A DNA stretch of 19,316 nt. Origin: Bacillota bacterium. GTDB lineage: Bacteria > Bacillota > Clostridia > Christensenellales > CAG-138. The DNA lies in NCBI GenBank assembly GCA_023399275.1, contig JAEWQH010000061.1:1-19316 (forward strand). Direction: 5' to 3'. A program made the translations under genes and the position numbers. How positions within the stretch are numbered: position 1 is the first letter of the stretch; each line of letters opens with the position of its first letter. Below the pieces are notes generated by a model that saw nothing but the letters and a program-made list of their open reading frames with translations, had not been told where the DNA came from and did not search any database. Shown here piece after piece: positions 14,013-19,316 of the stretch.

Positions 14013-15179
14013 ATGCTTTTATTCAAAAACGGCCTGATCCACACCATGACGCAGGACGCGTTTGTGGGCGATATCCTGATCGACGGGGGAACGATCTCTG
14101 CCGTCGGCTCATCCCTCAGCGCAGACGGCGCAAAAGTCGTAGACCTTTCCGGCAAATACGTCCTCCCCGGGCTCATCGACGCGCACTGCCATATCGGCAT
14201 GTGGGAGGACGGCATGGGCGACGAGGGCGCGGACGGCAACGAGATGACCAACCCCATCACGCCGGAGCTGCGCGCGGTGGACGGGCTGAACCCCTTCGAC
14301 CCCTGTTTTCTGGAGGCGCGTAACGCGGGCGTGACCACCGTCGTCACCGGCCCGGGCAGCGCCAACGTCATCGGCGGGCAATTCGCCGCGCTCAAGACCT
14401 ACGGCCGCAGCATCGAGCAGATGACGCTGCGCGACCCCATCGCCATGAAAGCGGCGACAGGCGAAAACCCCAAGGGCGTCTATGCCCAAAAGAAAGTCGC
14501 CCCTACCACGCGCATGGCGATCGCCTCGCTGTTTCGCGCTACGCTGACCGATGCGATCGAATACCAGAAAGGCATGGCAAAGGAGACGGATCAGCCGGAT
14601 CGCGACATCGCCATGGAGGCGCTGCTGCCCGTGATCAACCGCGAACTGACCTTAAAGATCCACGCGCACCGCGCGGACGATATCCTGACGGCGCTCCGCC
14701 TCGCCAAGGAGTTTGACCTCAAGGTAACCATCGACCACTGCACCGAGGGCTATCTGATTACAGACGTGCTCAAAGACCGCCTGATCGAACAGGGCGCGGG
14801 CATCATCATTGGGCCGCTGCTCTCCGAGCGCAGTAAAATCGAGCTGAAAAACCTATCGTTTTCCGCGCCGCGGATCCTCGAGGAAGCGGGCATCCCCTTT
14901 GCGATGATGACCGACCACCCTGTGATCCCGATCCAATTCTTGCCGGTACAGGCCGGACTCGCCGTGCGCGAGGGCCTCGGCGAGCAGGCCGCGCTTCGCT
15001 CCATCACGCGCTATGCAGCCGAGATCGTAGGCATCGCCGACCGCGTCGGCACGCTCGAAGCCGGCAAAGATGCGGATATCGCCGTATTCGACGGGCACCC
15101 GTTCGACTACCACACCCACTGCGTGCTCACGCTCATCAACGGCGCGGTCGTGCACGATGCGCTCAGCCGGGAGGCATAG
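14013..15179 (+). CDS. Metal-dependent amidohydrolase (imidazolonepropionase-like, COG1228 type)
   Basis: This 388-residue cytoplasmic hydrolase of the amidohydrolase superfamily has substrate unknown. Metal and catalytic residues are visible as GLIDAHCH (His58, His60), KIHAHRAD (His217, His219), TIDHCTEGY (His242) and MTDHP (Asp301). The N- and C-terminal strands form the usual small beta-sandwich (LLFKNGLIHTM; GKDADIAVFDGHPFD). The segment ATGENPKGVY occurs in a common uncharacterised branch of this family. The ATG at 14013 has GGGAG eight bases upstream; a TTG at 13998 is open but less likely. It ends three bases before alr, and the alr ribosome binding site is in its last codons, which links it to D-alanine or amino-acid/peptide metabolism by context only. 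Confidence 0.9.
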   Translation: MLLFKNGLIHTMTQDAFVGDILIDGGTISAVGSSLSADGAKVVDLSGKYVLPGLIDAHCHIGMWEDGMGDEGADGNEMTNPITPELRAVDGLNPFDPCFLEARNAGVTTVVTGPGSANVIGGQFAALKTYGRSIEQMTLRDPIAMKAATGENPKGVYAQKKVAPTTRMAIASLFRATLTDAIEYQKGMAKETDQPDRDIAMEALLPVINRELTLKIHAHRADDILTALRLAKEFDLKVTIDHCTEGYLITDVLKDRLIEQGAGIIIGPLLSERSKIELKNLSFSAPRILEEAGIPFAMMTDHPVIPIQFLPVQAGLAVREGLGEQAALRSITRYAAEIVGIADRVGTLEAGKDADIAVFDGHPFDYHTHCVLTLINGAVVHDALSREA

Positions 15180-15182
15180 CCC

Positions 15183-16319
15183 ATGCGCTCCACCTACGCA
15201 TCCGTCTCGCTCGCCAATATCCGGCATAACATCGGGCTGATCCGCGCGCGCCTCAAGCCGGAGACGAAATACCTCGCCGTGGTCAAGGCAAACGCTTATG
15301 GCCACGGCATGGAGGCCGTCGCCAACTGCGCGCTCGAAAGCGGCGCAGCTTATCTCGGCGTCGCCTTCACCGAAGAGGGCGTTCGCCTTCGTCAGGCGGG
15401 CATCACGGCTCCGATTTTGCTGCTCGGTGCGACGGACGAAGATCACATGGACGACGTGATCCGCCACAGCCTGATGCCGACGGTGTTCACCGCCGAGACG
15501 CTCCGGTTGCTGCAGGCGCACGCAGCCAAGCTCGGCATGCCCTGCCGTATTCATATCAAGGTGGATACCGGCATGAACCGGATCGGTTTTACGAGCGAAG
15601 CTGCGTTTACGGAGGCCATTCTGTTGCTCAAACGCAGCCCAAATCTTGTTTTAGACGGATTGTTCACGCACTTTGCCGTTTCCGAACTGGAGGATACCGC
15701 GTTTACCCTGCTGCAGTCCGAGAGATTCTGCCGCTACGCGGAGCTTTGCTGTCAAAACGGGCTCCGCCCTATCCTCCACGCCAGCAACAGCGCAGCGGCA
15801 CTGCACATCCCGCAGGCGCAGTTTGATATGGTCCGCGGCGGCATCGCCATGTACGGCTGCCATCCTGCAGGGCACGCGGTGGAAGGCGTGGATCTGCGAC
15901 CCGTTCTGAGCTGGCACGCGTATATCACGCACATCAAGACCATCCCCGCAGGCGAAGGCGTCAGCTACGGCCTAAAGTTTGTAACGCCCTGCGACATGCG
16001 CGTCGGCACCGTAGCCGTCGGCTACGGGGATGGATACAAACGCTGCCTCTCCGACAAAGCAGATGTACTCATCCGCGGCAGGCGCGCGCGGCAGATCGGC
16101 ACCATCTGCATGGATCAGATGATGATCGACCTATCAAACGTACCCGACGCGGAGGTGGGCGACGACGTCGTACTGCTCGGCCGGCAAGGCGAAGACGCCA
16201 TCACAGCCGACGAACTGGCGGATATCGCCGGCACCATCAGCTACGAAATCCTGCTGAGCATCTCCGAGCGCGTCCCGCGCATATACACCAAAGACGAAAG
16301 CCCGCACGGCGGGATTTGA
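15183..16319 (+). CDS. alr: Alanine racemase
   Basis: This PLP-dependent enzyme interconverts L- and D-alanine and supplies D-alanine for peptidoglycan. Its 378 residues are normal for the family. The PLP lysine is Lys35 in AVVKANAYGHG; the second catalytic base is Tyr262 in GVSYGLKF. KVDTGMNRIGF, HASNSAA, MVRGGIAMYG, VGYGDGY and CMDQMMIDLSN are further family signatures. The ATG at 15183 follows the amidohydrolase stop by three bases and uses GGGAGG eight bases upstream, inside the previous gene. It is convergent with the nnr gene, with a hairpin between them. Confidence 0.97.
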   Translation: MRSTYASVSLANIRHNIGLIRARLKPETKYLAVVKANAYGHGMEAVANCALESGAAYLGVAFTEEGVRLRQAGITAPILLLGATDEDHMDDVIRHSLMPTVFTAETLRLLQAHAAKLGMPCRIHIKVDTGMNRIGFTSEAAFTEAILLLKRSPNLVLDGLFTHFAVSELEDTAFTLLQSERFCRYAELCCQNGLRPILHASNSAAALHIPQAQFDMVRGGIAMYGCHPAGHAVEGVDLRPVLSWHAYITHIKTIPAGEGVSYGLKFVTPCDMRVGTVAVGYGDGYKRCLSDKADVLIRGRRARQIGTICMDQMMIDLSNVPDAEVGDDVVLLGRQGEDAITADELADIAGTISYEILLSISERVPRIYTKDESPHGGI

Positions 16320-16358
16320 AGCGACACAAACCAGCTCCAAAATCGTTACGATATGCTG

Positions 16359-16388
16359 CAGCACCCGCCAGTAAAGCGGGCGCTGTTT
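16359..16388 (+). terminator. Probable terminator after alr
   Basis: CAGCACCCGC and GCGGGCGCTG pair over ten positions with one A-C mismatch and a seven-base loop, followed by only TTT. It lies in the short convergent gap between alr and nnr. The T tract is short, so strength is uncertain. Confidence 0.5.
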
Positions 16389-16410
16389 GGCTCCCTTACG
16401 CTATCCTCCG

Positions 16411-17898
16411 TCACATCTGTTCAATCGTCTGCTTGAGCGCGTCTATGACGTCCCGCGCGAGCAGCATGCGCTCCTTAAGCAGCTCTAGCGCCATGTCGGC
16501 GGACGCTCCGAGCAGAAACGCGCCGCAGCTTGCCGCGTCGAACGCCGGCATTCCCTGTGCAAGCAGCCCGGTGATCAAGCCGGCGAGCACATCCCCGCTG
16601 CCCCCCTTGGCGAGCCCCGCATTACCAGTTGTATTCAAGCGAACCTGCACGCCGTTTGAGATGCAGGAGGTCGCGCCTTTGAGCAGCACGACGCACCCCC
16701 ATCTTTTAGCATACGCTTGTGAAACGCCGATCGGATCGGATAGAATCGCCGCGATCGGCTCGCCGCAGAGCCGCGCCATCTCCGCCGGGTGTGGCGTCAG
16801 GATGACGTCCTCGTGCAGCCGGGTCAATGTTTCGAGCGCCTCGGCCATCCGATTGAGCGCGTCCGCATCCAAAACAGCGGGAATCCGCGCATGGAGCACC
16901 GCCTCGACCAGCGGCAGAATATTGCCCCTACCCATGCCGCAGCCGACGCAAACCGCGCTCTTTTGCGGCAAAAGCTGCTTTGCGCGCTCGCAAGCGGCCT
17001 CGTCCCAGTCCCCGCCGTCGCAGACCGGTTCCGCCATCGCCTCCGGCAGCGCGCAGAAAGCCGCCTTCAGCGCGCCGGGCACGGCTGCGCTCGTCAGCCC
17101 CGCGCCTGCCCGCAGCGCAGCTGCCGTGCTCAACAACGCAGCGCCGGTATAGCGCACAGACCCTACGCAGAGCAGTGCGCGCCCGTTTTTTCCCTTGTGT
17201 GAATCCGGCGGGCGCTTCGGCAGCAGCCGCGCAGCGTCTTCACGCGTAAAGAGGCAGACATCGCCCGCCTCCTCCAGCTCGCGCGAGAGCGGATGTACGA
17301 TCGTCTCCCCGCAGCAGCCGCGGCCGGGAAACAGCAGATGGCCGCGCTTAAAAAACGCAAACGTCACCGTCTCGCGCGCGCAAATCGCGCAGCCAAGGAT
17401 CGCGCCGCTCGTCGCATCTACCCCCGATGGGATGTCCACAGCGACGACGGGCTTCCCGCTTGCGTTGATTTGGGCGATCGCGTCGGCATATATGCCCGCA
17501 ATAGGGCGTGAAAGCCCTGTTCCGAAGATGGCGTCCACCAGCACGTCGTATTTTGCGATCGACTCGCCGGTCAGTTCTTTGAAGAAACGTATCCCGCATT
17601 CCTGCGCGCGCAAAAAATTGATCCGCGCATCGCCGGAGAGCTTTTGAGAATCCGCCAACAGCACGCCGGCGCAGTCGATGCCGCGCAGATGCAGCAGCCG
17701 CAACAGCGCAAATCCGTCCCCGCCGTTGTTGCCTCCGCCGCAGACGGCGAGCACGCTGCGCCCGGAATAGCGCGATAGCAGCAGCGCATCCACGCCCTCT
17801 GCCGCGCGCTCCATCCAGGCAAGGCTTTCCGCCCGCCCGTCCGAGAATCGCGCCTGTTCATAGCTGCGCATCCCGTCCGCATCCACAACCCGCTTCAT
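16411..17898 (-). CDS. nnr: Bifunctional NAD(P)H-hydrate epimerase / ADP-dependent NAD(P)H-hydrate dehydratase
   Basis: This repair enzyme acts on damaged NADH and NADPH hydrates. Its 495 residues match the fused form. The N-terminal YjeF epimerase domain (1-215) has CGGGNNGGDGFA (about 53-64), VDAIFGTGL and DIPSGVDATSG. The C-terminal ribokinase-like dehydratase domain (about 220-495) has HKGKNGRALLCVGS, LTPHPAEMARL and NTTGNAGLAKGGSGDVLAG, with catalytic Asp436. The ATG at 17898 overlaps the recX stop as ATGA. It is the last gene of a two-gene unit and faces alr. Confidence 0.96.
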   Translation of the reverse strand: MKRVVDADGMRSYEQARFSDGRAESLAWMERAAEGVDALLLSRYSGRSVLAVCGGGNNGGDGFALLRLLHLRGIDCAGVLLADSQKLSGDARINFLRAQECGIRFFKELTGESIAKYDVLVDAIFGTGLSRPIAGIYADAIAQINASGKPVVAVDIPSGVDATSGAILGCAICARETVTFAFFKRGHLLFPGRGCCGETIVHPLSRELEEAGDVCLFTREDAARLLPKRPPDSHKGKNGRALLCVGSVRYTGAALLSTAAALRAGAGLTSAAVPGALKAAFCALPEAMAEPVCDGGDWDEAACERAKQLLPQKSAVCVGCGMGRGNILPLVEAVLHARIPAVLDADALNRMAEALETLTRLHEDVILTPHPAEMARLCGEPIAAILSDPIGVSQAYAKRWGCVVLLKGATSCISNGVQVRLNTTGNAGLAKGGSGDVLAGLITGLLAQGMPAFDAASCGAFLLGASADMALELLKERMLLARDVIDALKQTIEQM

Positions 17899-18398
17899 TC
17901 GCCCCGCGCCTCCGCCGCTTCGCGCAGCGCCTCGCGCGCTTCATCGTAGGAATACCCGCGCGAAAGCAGCCGACGGATCACCCGCTCGCTTCGCTCATGC
18001 TCCGGAAGATGCGCATACTGCCGCGCATACTTCCCCGCAACCGCAGCGGCGGAATCCCTCTGCGTCTCTTCATCCACGGCGGAAAGTGCGGCTTCGATGG
18101 CCGCCGCCTCCGCTTCGTGCGAAAGGAGCTGTTCGCGCAGGTGCGCGCGGCTGACTGGCTTGGTCGCAAGACGCGTTCGCACAAAGTCGGCGGCAAACGC
18201 TGCGTCGTTGAGCAATCCCAGTTCCTTGAGCCGCTCTATGGTCTCGTATACCTCGACCTCGCCATACTCGCAGGCATCCAGATGGCGCTCAACCTCGCGC
18301 ACAGTGCGCGCACGCGCGCCGAGATAGCGCAGCGCAGCGTCCATCGGCGAACGCCCGGTCTGCGCGGCTTTCTTTGGCTTTGACATGCTTCTTCTCAT
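17895..18398 (-). CDS. recX: RecX-family regulatory protein
   Basis: This 167-residue, alpha-helical modulator of RecA filaments is recognised by ALRYLGARARTVREVERHL near residue 22, the repeated three-helix pattern (VYETIERLKELGLLNDAAFAADFVRTRL) and the late segment VIRRLLSRGYSYDEAREAL. Two start codons are possible: ATG at 18398 and ATG at 18386, the second giving MSKPKKAAQ. Neither has a good ribosome binding site. A possible extended -10 box just upstream would make the first start nearly leaderless. It overlaps nnr by four bases. Confidence 0.9.
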   Translation of the reverse strand: MRRSMSKPKKAAQTGRSPMDAALRYLGARARTVREVERHLDACEYGEVEVYETIERLKELGLLNDAAFAADFVRTRLATKPVSRAHLREQLLSHEAEAAAIEAALSAVDEETQRDSAAAVAGKYARQYAHLPEHERSERVIRRLLSRGYSYDEAREALREAAEARGE

Positions 18399-18404
18399 GC
18401 CGCT

Positions 18405-18413
18405 ATTTTACCA
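18405..18413 (-). promoter_or_regulatory. Possible extended -10 promoter of recX
   Basis: TGGTAAAAT on the minus strand is an extended -10 match with no clear -35 box. It ends six bases before the first recX ATG, so the transcript would start at or next to that codon. Confidence 0.4.
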
Positions 18414-18429
18414 CAGAATTCCCCTGTGG
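18411..18429. promoter_or_regulatory. Perfect inverted repeat over the recX promoter, possible operator
   Basis: CCACAG and CTGTGG, seven bases apart, overlap the TG of the extended -10 element of recX. A repressor bound here would block that promoter. It is not the Bacillus LexA box, and the half-sites are inverted relative to the Escherichia coli LexA box. Confidence 0.35.
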
Positions 18430-18534
18430 GACAGACGCGGTAAAAACGTCCTCCGGTTGCATCCGTCAAAGGAGAATTCGTGCAAATTTCTCATGAACAT
18501 TCTGTAACAATTCCTTTGGCGCACCATTCCGGCG

Positions 18535-18563
18535 GTGCAAAAACACGGCGTATCCGTTACAAT
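18535..18563 (+). promoter_or_regulatory. Weak promoter candidate for the VanW-type gene
   Basis: TACAAT at 18558-18563 is a good -10 box, but the -35 position (GTGCAA, 17 bases away) matches poorly. The leader of about 88 bases holds a GC hairpin (CGGCGCG at 18586-18592 with CGCGCCG at 18599-18605). Confidence 0.35.
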
Positions 18564-18657
18564 AGGAAAAGATGTTTCCGCGCACCGGCGCGAGAGCGCG
18601 CGCCGCAGCCGGCTGGTCCGGTCAGCGCGGCGGCATAGATCCCAGGAGGATGTTTAC

Positions 18658-19316
18658 ATGGAGGACTACGGGCGTAAGACGGATGAGCCGCAGCAGGAGT
18701 CGCAGTTTTCAGAGGTGATTCTGGAGCCGATCCAGGATATCGGCCTGCCGAAAAAACGCAAGGGCGCAAGCACGCTTGCCCGCAAACGCAAAAAGAGAAA
18801 ACAACAACAGCGCATGATCATCGTCCTTGGCGTGATCTTTGTGGTTGTTTTGTCGTTTTTTATCTATATGTTCGTCAGCGGCCAGCGTCAAGCCGCCGCC
18901 GAGGCCGCGGCGCAGATCGCCGCGGAGGAGGCCGCGCGCGCGCAGCAGGAGAAGGAGCAGCAGGAGTTTCAGGCGCTGCTCCAGTCCACTACGTTTTTGG
19001 AGGGCGTCTCCGTCAACGGCGTGAACATCGGCGGCATGACGATGGACGAGGCAAAGGCGGCTCTCGCCGTCGTAGAACAAAACATCTCCGCACAGCGCGA
19101 ACTGCAGCTGGTCTACGACAACAAGCTCTTCCCGCTCGACCTGAGCGGAATGCCGACAACCGTCAACACGGACGCCGTGCTCAAGGAAGCCTTTAACCTC
19201 GCCAAATCCGCCATCGACTACGCGGGAATGAAAGCGATCGTGGACGACGTAAAAGCAAACGGCCGCGCGTTTACATTGACGGCAAGCTACGATCTGACCG
19301 TGCTGAGCACCGGCGT
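18658..19316 (+). CDS. Membrane-anchored VanW/YoaR-type protein (partial, C-terminus missing)
   Basis: The frame runs open to the window end, giving 219 residues. A charged cytoplasmic N-terminus ends in a basic patch (KKRKG ... RKRKKRKQQQR). One transmembrane helix follows at about 53-73 (MIIVLGVIFVVVLSFFIYMF), then an alanine/glutamate/glutamine-rich coiled coil (about 76-106) and the segment FLEGVSVNGVNIGGMTMDEAKAAL. That segment opens the putative peptidoglycan-binding domain found in VanW-family and YoaR-like proteins. It is therefore probably a surface protein with its bulk outside the membrane and may bind cell wall. The missing part could hold VanW, G5 or L,D-transpeptidase domains, so the final class is open. 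The ATG at 18658 has AGGAGG eight bases upstream. Confidence 0.85.
   Translation, partial: MEDYGRKTDEPQQESQFSEVILEPIQDIGLPKKRKGASTLARKRKKRKQQQRMIIVLGVIFVVVLSFFIYMFVSGQRQAAAEAAAQIAAEEAARAQQEKEQQEFQALLQSTTFLEGVSVNGVNIGGMTMDEAKAALAVVEQNISAQRELQLVYDNKLFPLDLSGMPTTVNTDAVLKEAFNLAKSAIDYAGMKAIVDDVKANGRAFTLTASYDLTVLSTG

Noticed and set aside
18411..18429. CCACAG/CTGTGG repeat as a terminator of an upstream transcript
   Set aside because: No T run follows on either strand, and genes on both sides start here and diverge.
1..19316. Prophage, insertion sequence, CRISPR array or toxin-antitoxin system
   Set aside because: No transposase, integrase, direct-repeat array or short paired toxin/antitoxin genes are visible; gene content is chromosomal housekeeping and metabolism.

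Overview
The window is a GC-rich stretch of a low-copy, ordinary-looking bacterial chromosome. The gene set points to a Gram-positive Bacillota/Clostridia-type organism. The L27 protein has an N-terminal extension next to a Prp protease, the start sites have AGGAGG-type ribosome binding sites, promoters look like sigma-A, and there are a VanW-type surface protein, a fused NnrE/NnrD and RecX. I cannot place it more finely; an uncultured gut clostridium would fit. There are no rRNA, tRNA, CRISPR, IS or phage genes. No stretch above 300 bases lacks a gene.

Region 1 (1-4734, minus strand): a LacI-type repressor gene, then, behind its own near-consensus promoter, an inositol-monophosphatase-family phosphatase, a fused 2H phosphoesterase/5'-nucleotidase and an MsmK/MalK-type ABC ATPase cut by the window edge. 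The leader before the phosphatase contains an intrinsic-terminator hairpin with seven Ts and an upstream segment that can pair with the terminator's left arm. It is therefore either an attenuated leader or a small RNA. Region 2 (4735-8683, minus): a secreted two-SH3/cadherin-like/nuclease protein and a GH13 oligo-1,6-glucosidase with an extra N-terminal module. Each is a single-gene unit ending in a good terminator.

Region 3 (8684-13762, minus): the conserved translation/RNA cluster. A B12-binding radical SAM protein, its DUF2344 partner and RNase G form one unit. rplU-prp-rpmA follow behind a consensus promoter and end in a strong terminator. Region 4 (13763-16388): a divergent promoter region, then on the plus strand a metal-dependent amidohydrolase closely coupled to alanine racemase. 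Region 5 (16411-19316): recX overlapping nnrE/nnrD by ATGA on the minus strand, convergent with alr, and a divergently transcribed membrane-anchored VanW/YoaR-type protein running off the right end.

Most genes are recognisable housekeeping functions. The least ordinary part is the lacI-phosphatase-2H/nucleotidase-ABC ATPase block: an unusual domain fusion, a possible attenuator, and matching sequence elements on both sides of the repressor gene that suggest autoregulation and co-regulation.
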